From: Paraglomus occultum
Taxonomy: Eukaryota; Glomeromycota; Glomeromycetes; Paraglomerales; Paraglomeraceae
Reading direction: 5' to 3'
Assembly: GCA_910592205.1 (NCBI GenBank)
Contig: CAJVPJ010000722.1
Location: 1 to 18,103, forward strand
DNA: 18,103 nucleotides
Below, piece by piece: positions 1 through 8,590 of this stretch. Position numbers and translations under genes: made by a program. Position 1 is the first letter of the stretch; every line of letters starts with the position of its first letter. The notes beneath the pieces are model-generated. The model searched no databases. It was not told the origin of the DNA and saw only the letters and a list, made by a program, of their open reading frames with translations.

Positions 1-108
1 CGGCCACAAATAATCTTTCGATACTTCCGAAAAATTCCGTAAAAACCACGTGATTTGCCCCCGCTTTAGCCATCCCCCAAATATAGAAATTATACGGAAA
101 TAGAGGGT

Positions 109-1079
109 ATGGCGGAAACCGTTGTACTCAACGGTTTAAGAGTTTTGATGAAACACCGGAATTGTTTATTTCAGAGGTAAGCAGTAATTAGTACCGTATA
201 TGATACTATTAAAGTGACAGTTAATTAACATTGTATTTTTTCAATTAATAGTTCAGAAATCATGCCAAGTGCATACAAATGTACGATAATGATAGTTCAT
301 TCCTTAAAATTTATGGAGTCACACAAGACGCAGAAACAAAAGAGTATATGTTTGTTATGCAATATGCTAACAATGGCAGTCTTTTGTCCTATCTGGATCA
401 AAATATTAACAATTTGACGTGGAGGGATAAATTACAGTGTTTGAAGGATATTGCAAATTATCTGCTCAACATTCACGATGCGGGATTAGTGCACTGTGAT
501 CTTCATGGCGGAAACATTGTTATGCATGATAGTGAGCCACTAATATGCGACCTTGGTCTGTCTCGATCAGTGAATTCGCGTGAGTCAACCATTCGAGGCG
601 TTTTACCTTTTATTGCACCGGAAGTCTTTCATACCCGCAAGTTTACTCAGAAATCAGACATATATTCTTTTGGTATCATCATGTATTTGGTTGCAACTGG
701 TGAACCGCCTTTTAGGAATCGGAAATTCGACAGAAATTTAATATGTAACATTATGGACGGACTACGACCATCGATGCCTGATTCCGCACCAGAGAAATAC
801 AAGAAACTTGCCGAGCGGTGTTGTGATGCTGATCCTGGTAAGCGCCCTGATGCAGTGACACTTTGGGAGGATATTTGTAAGCTTAAAGAGGTCGACAAGG
901 ATGACAACACGTGGCGTACTATCTATTATAACGATGTAAAACCATTGTCACGTCTCGAGAAGGAGTGTAAATATTCTAGTACGCTCTTGCCTACTGGGAG
1001 TCTGCCCAAACCAAGAAATTATTCTCACCAGTTACCTCCCTTGTCAGAGTTGAGCTTGTCGGATGTTGACGAGGAGTAG
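109..1079 (+). CDS. Protein kinase, tyrosine-kinase-like type, 5' incomplete
   Basis: This is the 3' part of a protein kinase gene that would phosphorylate Ser/Thr or Tyr on unknown partners. The last exon is 252-1079 (acceptor AG at 250-251) and starts FRNHAKCIQMYDND. An upstream exon ends at 176 before GTAAGC and reads RFKSFDETPELFISE. Numbering from the Met at 279, the catalytic loop HCDLHGGN is at 72-79, CDLG (for DFG) at 90-93, APE at 113-115 and DIYSFG at 127-132, with a conserved Arg near 189. Further upstream, GTTGTACTC (VVL) lies one base out of frame with CGGTTTAAG (RFK), exactly where the VxLK lysine should be. The glycine-rich loop is outside the window or lost. The family is hugely expanded in Glomeromycotina. 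The tail after about residue 205 is shared with the gene at 17960-18103. Family call is firm; activity is doubtful because of the lysine break. Confidence 0.85.
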
Positions 1080-1705
1080 AGATGTAGTTCGGATTACAAA
1101 GAGAGAAATTAGTTCTGTTCGTATAAATTATTAAAGTCAATCTACAATATTAGTTTAAACATCCTTTGAATAAACATAGAATTCGAAGTTTTACTCCTCT
1201 TCCGTCTAAATTAATTAAATATGTCGGGGCTGAGTCAAGAATACTAGCTATCATTGCCGGGGTAGATCATTTGGATATGTAATAAATACAGAGTACATCG
1301 TTATGAAACTAGTAACTGGAAGTGTCTCGTGCTACCGGTCGTAATTTGAGCGTTTTACATACATGCCGACTATTACTCAAGCTCTGCATGTTTTCACATA
1401 TGAGGTAAAGCTATTATAATAAATACTAATACCAGCAATATCACTAAACTTGACACATTTTCGAGCATTTTGCTTAATATAAAGTAATAATATCATCTTA
1501 CTTTATACGGACTAAGAATGGTGCGGGAAAAAGTCTCTGTTACATGCATGTACTAGACGATAGTAATGACAAAGACGATCATGGGTACGGAAACGGCGCA
1601 ATGACCCAGTTACGAGTATCCGAACGCTATTGGGAAAACGAGAAATCGATTAATTCAAAAAATCTATCGTTTCACAAAGTTCAATGCCGTGTACATGATA
1701 CTTAC
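1080..1705. other. Intergenic, kinase 3' flank
   Basis: No gene is recognised here. A stretch at 1129-1152 (TTAAAGTCAATCTACAATA) matches the flank just after the stop codon of the kinase copy at 17960-18103, so it is probably part of a shared 3' untranslated region. The rest is AT-rich with no clear structure. Confidence 0.5.
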
Positions 1706-1812
1706 TGATACCAGTCTATGGTCTTTGCCGATACTTTTGTCCCGTAACCTTCTAACGGTAAATCCTCTTCTGCAGCGCGCCCATGATTCACAGCTCGTTT
1801 TATACTCTCACT
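1706..1812 (-). other. Coding-like exon, unidentified
   Basis: Read on the minus strand, this stretch is open and has protein-like composition. It ends AEEDLPLEGYGTKVSAKTI then DWYQ or DWYH, immediately before a consensus GTAAGT donor at 1705. A TAA or a possible AAAG acceptor lies upstream. The TIDW pattern recalls the N-terminal cytosolic segment of CLC chloride channels, which often read x-TIDW before the first membrane helix, but no membrane segments follow in the next 150 bases. No partner exon was found. It may be the remnant of a lost gene or a chance open stretch. Confidence 0.25.
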
Positions 1813-1882
1813 TTAAATATCGTTACATTGATGTGCCGCCAAAGTTTACGAATTATATAATACATTAAATTGTCGTGGGCTA

Positions 1883-2597
1883 TCAAGAGGATGTTGGCAG
1901 TTCGCGCAAATATTTCTCACACTTGCTCTTAAGCTGAGCCTTGGTATGCTGATATATATTGAGTTTAATGTCCCGTGCCATTGCTTTGTAGTTATCGCCA
2001 TGTTTATCGATCAGCCGTTTAATATATTGCTTTTGTGCTGCCCCTTGAAATAATTCTTTCTTGTATACGACAGCAGCCTCTTCTTCAAGAGCTATACAAA
2101 CATTTAATACGATGCGTTTTGCGTTTAGGAAATCACTGTATAAATATGCAAATTTACAAAAAAAAAAACGAATATAGTGATCACACATACCTCGCACAAT
2201 ATCTGTCTTTGCTGGTGCAGGCTCCACTTCCTTATCAAACACTTCTTCCTCGAGTTCTTCTTTGCTTTTTCCCAAAATAGCGTTATGACATTCCCTTCTT
2301 CATCTCGCTCTATGATGCCCGCATCTGGACCCAAAATGTTTCTTCCTTCTCATTATTCGGGTTGGTCTTTTCTACGCCTTCAGCCGGAGCATTCAGCATC
2401 GACATCAGCCCTAGTTTTTGATAGCTACAACGATTGAAAACGACGTCAATGAGTTTATGAGCAGAGCCAAGAAAAATGCAAAGCTAGTCGCGTGCTTGCT
2501 TCTGCAATTTGCGTAGCAACAGGTTATGTGGATAAAATTTACTTTTGCCGAAGCGTAGCCTTGGGATCCCCCAGTTTGCAGCAATCAGGTCATGTCC
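1883..2597 (-). pseudogene. NOP16: NOP16 ribosome-biogenesis protein, frameshifted copy
   Basis: NOP16 is a nucleolar factor for 60S ribosomal subunit assembly. Three exons are visible. 2543-2597 reads HDLIAANW then DPKATLRQ. 2191-2424 reads YQKLGLMSMLNAPAEG, then GIIERDEEGNVI, then VEPAPAKTDIVR. 1883-2091 reads ALEEEAAVV, HGDNYKAMARDIKLNIYQ and ends ELPTSS before a stop. These match the order and spacing in yeast and human NOP16 (IIAANWD, QNYKKLGL, KHGDDYK.MA.D.KLNIYQ). Introns 2425-2542 and 2092-2190 have proper GT/AG ends. Three single-frame breaks interrupt it: after NW near 2566, between EKEE and ILGPDAG near 2344, and between VIT and ILGKSKEE near 2281. The basic N-terminal exon was not found. 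A decayed extra copy is most likely, since the gene is normally essential. Confidence 0.85.
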
Positions 2598-2752
2598 CTA
2601 ATAGACGACAAAAATACTTTGCAATGTAGTAACAATCAGGTGAACGAAAGGTTCGAGATAGTCACTGTTAAGACGCGTGCTCTGTACCGTAATTCTGACT
2701 TTCTTGAAATGCTTGTTAAAAAATTTGAGGAAATTTTAATTCTTACCGTTAC

Positions 2753-3233
2753 CTTTTCCAATCGAATCACAGGGTCGAGTGTAACATTATCCACATAATG
2801 TGGGTCATTATCCAAAAGTTTAATTTGTATTTTTCAAGAAACTCTTCAATCAAAAGTTGCAAGATAATTCCAAGCAAGAGACTCGGCTCGAGCCATCTTT
2901 TCGGATATTTCTGGCTCTTGATAGTCGAGATTTTCCATACGGACGTAGTCCCAGTTATGTAATCGCACCTTTTTCTCAAATTTGCCGTGACTAAGCGGTC
3001 CGAGCTAATAATTAATATTTTGCCGAGTCATCCATGAGTTTTTACTTAGGTTGCACTCCGCGGAATAGAACAACAATCAGGGATTTACTACCACAGAGTC
3101 TGTTACGACGCAGACCTTTTTCAGTAACGCCGGGGCTGGTTACCTGACTGGGTAACTTTTCGCAAGCTATGGACACGGAGCCCACCTATTTGATCCCTGG
3201 TGGCTCGGCAAACCCCAGTGAAAAATCTCCTCT
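2753..3233 (-). pseudogene. Broken coding remnant, unidentified
   Basis: Two minus-strand segments look coding but are not recognised. Segment 2753-3004 follows an AG acceptor and reads LGPLSHGKFEKKVRLHNWDY, then LDYQEPEISEKMARAESLAW. It then meets two in-frame TGA codons; a neighbouring frame reads LQLLIEEFLEKYKL across that spot; and the first frame resumes as LLDNDPHYVDNVTLDPVIRL up to a GTAACG donor. Segment 3046-3233 is open except for one TAG and reads SPGVTEKGLRRNRLCGSK then LIVVLFRGVQP before a GTAAAA donor; the candidate intron 3005-3045 is 41 nt. The shifting frames suggest a gene damaged by small indels. It may or may not belong to the NOP16 copy downstream. Confidence 0.35.
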
Positions 3234-3527
3234 TGAGAAAACTTAAAATATATGAGGGTGCGACAAGAGAAAAGTTTGATGAGGAGGAGATGACACGCTT
3301 GTTTTATATCAAAGCATGACATTATTTAGAACGTAACGATGTGAACAATTGTTTCCTTTTAAATACAGTATTTTAAATATAACGATAACAATAGATTATA
3401 ATAGGTGTACGAGTTGTCTGTTTTATTTTCGCGTCTAAATATTGTGTATATAAATTTCTACGGCGCATAGTAATATGTAAAATTCTTTTATTTTAGCAGA
3501 AAACCAACTCCCTTCGGGATCTACTGT

Positions 3528-3782
3528 GTGGCAGCTTTGTTTTCTGGATATAATCAATTTCCATTAGTTTATTTATCGTCTCTTCGTTTTCAGACTTATC
3601 TTCAGAGAGACTTTAACTTGCAAGAACAAAAACGTTGGAAGAATAGTATCAGATGTTTTACAGACAAAGAAAATTTTCGTCAAGCTTTTCTCAAATTATT
3701 CTCGATAATTTTTTATCCACAATCTGTTCTAAACAAAATTAATTATATTAATTTTTCCGGACTTCAAATATGTTACAACTGA
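3528..3782 (+). CDS. Hypothetical ORF, 84 codons
   Basis: The open frame starts at a GTG-type codon rather than ATG and extends upstream a little further. Its middle reads LQRDFNLQEQKRWKNSIRCF then TDKENFRQAF, which has ordinary soluble-protein composition, while the C-terminal third is AT-rich and hydrophobic. A parallel frame over the same bases is also partly open. No domain is recognised and no splice partner is clear. It could be a decayed exon, or chance in AT-rich DNA. Confidence 0.2.
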   Translation: MAALFSGYNQFPLVYLSSLRFQTYLQRDFNLQEQKRWKNSIRCFTDKENFRQAFLKLFSIIFYPQSVLNKINYINFSGLQICYN

Positions 3783-3881
3783 ACGCGTTATGAAGAGCCT
3801 GACCAATAGACTCTCATTAAACTTGCACAGAGTGCGCAGTGGTATTACTGCACCTTGCGCGTTCTGTGAAGGCATCAAATT

Positions 3882-4150
3882 TTACTTGCTTATATTGACA
3901 TTAATCTCAGCTTTAGATTCAGTTGAAGAATTTTTGGAATTAGAATCGTTATTATTAGATTCTGACTCTAAAGTGCTACTGTCTATACCAGATGAGCCTG
4001 AATCTGACTGTTCAACAAATTAATGTGACCGTTCTTGGTTTTTTCTTAGATTTGTTCTTTTTTTTTTTTACAGTTGCGAGAATATTACCACAGTTGAGCA
4101 TCGATAGTTTGACAATTTTCTTGTATCCATAAACTTCAATAATACAGCTT
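3882..4150 (-). pseudogene. Lys-rich / Ser-acidic protein C-terminus, frameshifted
   Basis: Two minus-strand frames abut. About 4020-4150 reads IVKLSMLNCGNILAT followed by a lysine-rich run (VKKKKNKSKKKPRTVT) like a nuclear localisation signal. About 3882-4019 reads FVEQSDSGSSGIDSS and then a low-complexity Ser/Glu/Asn tail ending INVNISK before TAA. One indel near 4018 would join them into a basic patch followed by an acidic disordered tail, a common end for nuclear proteins. No ATG or domain is seen upstream before a TGA near 4160, so only the last piece of a gene remains. The identity is unknown. Confidence 0.3.
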
Positions 4151-4415
4151 TGTCATATGGAAACATTCAGCATTAATATGTCGTGTGTGATTAGCAACAT
4201 TAATATTAAATTATTATACTTGGCAATGCGTAATTATCATTTCTAATAATACCATGCTAAAGAAATTACATAAATATGATAAACCCAATTTTACTCCAAG
4301 TATTCCTCAAAGTTATGTACATTTGTCTAAACCAAATTTTTTTTACAAAGACTGTCTACCGATAACCATGCGACAATAGCAAAAGCTGTTAATTCTATAA
4401 TAACGATACTATATA

Positions 4416-4442
4416 CAGTGTGTCTCAAAAATAATTGTGGTT
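4416..4442 (+). repeat. Tc1 terminal inverted repeat, left
   Basis: This is the left 27-bp end of the transposon, identical to the reverse complement of 5682-5708. It is preceded by TA at 4414-4415. Confidence 0.97.
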
Positions 4443-4537
4443 ACAAAATTTGGGTTTACTCAACATCTATCATAGATAGCAAGCTAAAAAGACTTTTATT
4501 TTAAAGATTTACATCTAACCTATTACATATTATTTTT

Positions 4538-5527
4538 TTAGTATGGAATTCTATCCCCGTTATTTTCTAAAATAAGCTCGCAACGTGTTTTGACTGACCG
4601 AATCATATTAACTATGTGCTGTTGTGGAACCGCCTCCCATTCTTCTGTCAAAAACTGCTTTAACTGCTCAATATTTTGAGGCATTCTTTTTTCAACATTA
4701 TTTTTTATAATTTGCCACAAGTTTTCAATGGGGTTAAAATCGGGGCTATTTGATGGCCAGTCAATTACGTTTACCCCATTTTCTGCTAAGAAATTTTTAG
4801 TAACCCGGGAGGTATGTTTGGGATCATTGTCCTGTTGCAGCCTCCATCTGTTGTGATACATACTCTGGGCTGCAGGTAAAAGCTGGTCCTGCAAAATATT
4901 GACATAAAACTGACTGTCCATAGTGTTTGTAAAACAAAATAGAGGTGTTTTTCCTCGGAGAGAGATGCCTCCCCACGCAAAAACCTTTTGTCGTGTTTTG
5001 GGCAATCTCCTAATCGGTTTTGTCCCACTTTGATGCCAACGTCGAACTTTATTTCTAAATAGATCGAACGCCGTTTCATCTGTAAATATAGTATTATGCC
5101 ATTTATCGTTCATATGAGCTCTTGCCCATGCAATACGTGCATTGACATGGTTTTGTGTAAGCATTGGAGTTCCAATGGGCACAGAACTCTGATATCCCCT
5201 TTCTTTTATGTGTCTCCAGACAGTATTATGTGAAATTGCAGCCCCATACTTATTTTCTATTTGTATTGCCAGTTGTCTTGTTGAAACAGCAGAATTGTGT
5301 CGTATATACTGACATACGGTCCTGGACATATTCTGTGTAACCTTCCGCGGACGTCCTGGTTTCTTTCTATGCGCTACAGTTTGCGTTTCTTTGATTTTTT
5401 TTAGATTATATTCAATGGTTCGAATAGGAATTCCAGTTTTACGGTGAATATCTTTGGGAGATCGGATGTTATTCTGCCAGAAATGTAGTATGGTCTGACG
5501 CTGGGTTTCAAGTCGAGAATTTACCAT
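4538..5527 (-). CDS. Tc1-family DD34E transposase
   Basis: This is the cut-and-paste transposase of the surrounding element; it binds the inverted repeats, excises the element and inserts it at TA. It has 329 residues, close to the usual 340. The N-terminus holds a paired-like DNA-binding region: a helix-turn-helix about 10-45, then the AT-hook-like GRPRK at 58-62, then a second helix-turn-helix about 68-110. The catalytic triad is D150 (FTDE), D233 (QQDNDPKHTS) and E268 (NPIENLW), with 34 residues between the second D and the E, the Tc1 signature. The start ATG at 5527 is the first in frame and lies 155 bp inside the right repeat; TAA at 4538 ends it. There is no frameshift or internal stop, so the enzyme may be functional. 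Confidence 0.96.
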   Translation of the reverse strand: MVNSRLETQRQTILHFWQNNIRSPKDIHRKTGIPIRTIEYNLKKIKETQTVAHRKKPGRPRKVTQNMSRTVCQYIRHNSAVSTRQLAIQIENKYGAAISHNTVWRHIKERGYQSSVPIGTPMLTQNHVNARIAWARAHMNDKWHNTIFTDETAFDLFRNKVRRWHQSGTKPIRRLPKTRQKVFAWGGISLRGKTPLFCFTNTMDSQFYVNILQDQLLPAAQSMYHNRWRLQQDNDPKHTSRVTKNFLAENGVNVIDWPSNSPDFNPIENLWQIIKNNVEKRMPQNIEQLKQFLTEEWEAVPQQHIVNMIRSVKTRCELILENNGDRIPY

Positions 5528-5681
5528 ATTGCAAAGTTAATTCAAAATCGAAACGATTAAAAGTTTAAACGTAAAAGTTTGTTTACAGTTAGCGCAGAAG
5601 GTGTTTTATACGAAAATAACAAAACAAGACACGTAAACAACGCGTGTCTAAATTTATTAATAAAATAATGGTTATTCTATA

Positions 5682-5708
5682 AACCACAATTATTTTTGAG
5701 ACACACTG
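5682..5708 (-). repeat. Tc1 terminal inverted repeat, right
   Basis: This is the right 27-bp end of the transposon, the perfect reverse complement of 4416-4442. It is followed by TA at 5709-5710. Confidence 0.97.
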
Positions 5709-5818
5709 TATAGAACTACCAACCGTGCTCACTCGTATTGTACGCAACATATCATGTTGCTTTCAATCCGTTCCAGGTTTGACGTTCACAACAGTCGTCC
5801 AGTCCATGATATCGTTTC

Positions 5819-6864
5819 TCAAGTATATTTTCGCGATATAGGCATCCTGTATTCATTGTTTGAGCTAGGAAATGTTGTGAACGAAGATGAGAACGAGCCC
5901 AAAGTTGAAGCATAATTATTAAAGATTGGAGGAGATGATAGACTAAATTGAGATGTAATTTGGTGAGTAAATAAGGTAGGAGGTTGAGTTGGGCACACAT
6001 AATGAGAGGAAGTGGTGACGGAAGAAGAATACTGAGGCACAACTGCATCAGTCTTTTGAAAAGCAGAGGCATTCATATTACCTAGATAATTGAAAAAAGA
6101 ATCAACGTTTGCCTCTTTTATTGTTTGACAACAACGTGTATCCCACTCAGCATACCACGATTTTGTTGCTGCTGTTTCCACGCGCATTCCAGACAACAGC
6201 AACAGTTTGTCATTCTATTGTCGAACGTTGTTTCCATCCTGTTTTCCAGCATGTCAAATGGCGAATTTATCGGTTCGATATAATTGTCTTGGACAAAAGA
6301 CTGAGGTAACGGTAACGCGGACTCGGAAACTTGTAAAGTCGTGGGTTCCGTATTAGTATGCGGTGCATATACGGGATATTTCGAATTATTGGTTGTCAGT
6401 TTTGGTACTCGCATTGATATTTTGGTAATAAAATTCGGCTTGTTTTTTCTTTTTACTTTGGTCGAGACTGCAGTTGTCGCATCGTTGACTTGAAAGCAAT
6501 TTATCTGCGCATACAGTTTTTCAGCGTCTGAAGAAATATCTCTGTATGCCTTTTTGACGTATTCTGGCTCCTTCTTCCACGAATATGAAATCATGGACGA
6601 CAAGTCAGTCATTGGCAAATGATAATTATTATTCTTCAAATGACGCACATATTCGCTACGATACATGATAAATGCGTTTGGGAAACGAATTAGCTTTCTG
6701 CGCGACAGTTTTGTTACGAAAGCGTTTGCGTTAAATTGTGGAGAAAATGGTAGCGGGACGGGCGGAAGCGTATAAGTAGCTTTCCTTATCGAGAGACGCA
6801 TACATTGTTGCAATACTCCATTCCGTTTTATTATTCTCGTCGAGGAGCTTTTTGGACTTTTCAT
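5819..6864 (-). CDS. MATA-HMG box DNA-binding protein
   Basis: This is a probable nuclear DNA-binding protein of the MATA-HMG type, a family related to fungal mating-type regulators and present in dozens of copies in Rhizophagus. The N-terminus reads PPVPLPFSPQ, then the HMG box spans about residues 58-120: FPNAFIMYRSEYVRHLK, then SSMISYSWKKEPEYVKKAYR. The first frame runs from ATG at 6864 to a stop at 6118 (248 aa). A second frame, 6202-5819, carries a Ser/Thr/Pro-rich tail (NVDSFFNYLGNMNASAFQK then VPQYSSSVTTSS) that looks like the true C-terminus. Removing a 41-nt GTATGC...AAAAG intron (6115-6155) joins the two into 334 residues; otherwise it is a frameshift near 6160. A CCAAT box lies about 90 nt upstream of the ATG. 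Which target genes it controls cannot be seen. Confidence 0.88.
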
Positions 6865-6952
6865 TATGACTCGAGATTTTAATCAATTCACGTCGCGCGG
6901 TTTGACGGAGCGTTTCATCCCCTGCTTTTTATCCTTGACTATCAGAGCCTTG

Positions 6953-6957
6953 ATTGG
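6953..6957 (-). promoter_or_regulatory. CCAAT box upstream of HMG gene
   Basis: On the minus strand AACCAATCAAGG lies about 90 nt before the HMG start codon, a typical position for an NF-Y/HAP-complex site. The motif is short, so chance occurrence is possible. Confidence 0.3.
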
Positions 6958-6964
6958 TTTGCGA

Positions 6965-8470
6965 GTGTAGGGCTGAACTCATAAAATGATCAAATTTAGT
7001 TGTTTTGATAGACGGCTTTAACAAATAGATCTCAACTTACATCGATAAAGCAACAAACCAAAACATTATATTCAACTATCAATTGTCTAGTTAAATACTT
7101 TTGTGTAATACTCACTGCACCATCACTTGATGCAACTCTGTGTCTTTTTTTTTGAATTCCTGGAATGGTGTCTTTGTCGTTATGCATTTAAAAAGATTGG
7201 GTATTTGATGGTGCGACAAACTGACGGGATCCAAGCCACATCGGGAATTATCGAAATAATACTCTGTGAACAGAAAGTTAAAGATAAACTGTATAACAAT
7301 TGTTAATCAGTGCAAAAGTTGACATATTGACATCATTCGAAGAGCAACTTTAGATAATACATAGTGCGATATTCAAAAAAAAGAGAGTTTATCCATACCA
7401 CATAATACACGTATAATTCTGCTATAGCCTGGAAAAGAAATTTTGTTAACCGGGAATATTTGTTACCAGACTCCTTGCTGCGTTTTTATATAATACCGGT
7501 ACGCGAAAAAGTAGGCAACAAGTATTTAATATCGTTTACACGCTGTATTATACGTAATTGATCTGCTGACATTCTAGATTATCACAAGAAGCTAAAAATG
7601 GCGGAACAATGAGTCTGCATATAGTTTAATTATGAAAATACGATATACATTTATATATGTTCGTCTTTGGAAAAAACCGGTTAAATCCGCTTTTGTTTGT
7701 ACGTAAAAAATTTTGCCACAATAAAATATATCGTTTTAGTCAAAGCTATTAATTATGCAAATGATCTTGGCGATCTTAGATGTAAAAAAGGCCACGTATA
7801 TGAATTCCAGCTAACTATACTGTAGGGGGATTTGTGTTACGCTGTTCTACAAAATATTTTGGCATCATTTCACAAATTGCCATTACGCAAGCCTATCTTT
7901 TTATTGTTATGCAATTTATAGTTGTTACCGATCTACGCAACAGATAATAAGTCACATGCTATCGGAACAAAATAGTAGATTCTACCGATATACACATTTA
8001 GTCTCATGACAAAATTTCCCCAATGTTTTATAGTTATCTTATGTTTCACCTAAAAGCATATAGTTACGGACAAATCTATATATGTATATATATGTTCGCG
8101 CCGTTTCGCAATAGGCACATCATCTAATATCACAACCAATAATAATAAGCGACATCTAACCAACATTGTTTATGTGATAATAGCGAAATGAAATGAGCTT
8201 ATTTTCGAACTGGGCCGGCCCGATTTTGAATCGGGGCTACGGGCCAGAACATACTGAAGAAAAACGGCCTGCAGTTGTAGTAGATAATTTGTTGCTTAGA
8301 GGTATGTCGGGTAAGGCGATATTGCTCGATAAATATTGGACTGGCCCAACAGGAAGCCCCAAACAAATACACATGCTAGCTAACTAACTCCGATTGGCCA
8401 GTCGGTCTCGTGCTTTATTCTAATATCATTCGTCCGAACAGAGGCCTTGAATTATGAACTGTCAATTATT
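6965..8470. other. Intergenic region with GC palindrome island
   Basis: No gene is supported in this 1.5-kb AT-rich stretch. The only distinctive part is 8212-8250, a GC-rich island with the 10-bp palindrome GGGCCGGCCC at 8212-8221 and a hairpin with 7-bp stem (CCCGATT/AATCGGG, 8219-8235). An 8-bp inverted pair, GACTGGCC near 8339 and GGCCAGTC near 8396, follows. An open frame of 64 codons at 8193-8387 overlaps these palindromes and looks incidental. Confidence 0.5.
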
Positions 8471-8590
8471 TGATCACAATTTCTTGGACTTGAAATCAAT
8501 TATTAATTGATAATCCTTAATATTAATTCCTTTTATAAGATCTCTTTCCTTTAGCGTCAGCGTCCGCCGATCTAAAAAGCCAAAATGGGG

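Larger units (their letters stand above)
4416..5708 (-). mobile_element. Tc1-type DNA transposon, complete
   Basis: The element is 1293 bp and is bounded by perfect 27-bp terminal inverted repeats at 4416-4442 and 5682-5708, starting CAGTGTGTCTCAAAAATAAT. A TA dinucleotide sits directly outside each end (4414-4415 and 5709-5710), the target duplication expected for Tc1/mariner elements. It encodes one open transposase on the minus strand. It inserted between the remnants at 3882-4150 and the 3' end of the HMG gene, about 110 bp past that gene's stop. Perfect ends plus an unbroken reading frame suggest a recent insertion. Confidence 0.97.

Noticed and set aside
647-910. Minus-strand 87-codon open frame
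   Set aside because: It lies antisense inside the kinase domain, whose plus-strand motifs are unambiguous.
8193-8387. Plus-strand 64-codon ORF beginning MSLFSNWAGPIL
   Set aside because: It runs through nested GC palindromes, has no recognisable domain or splice signals, and is better explained as chance in an inverted-repeat island.
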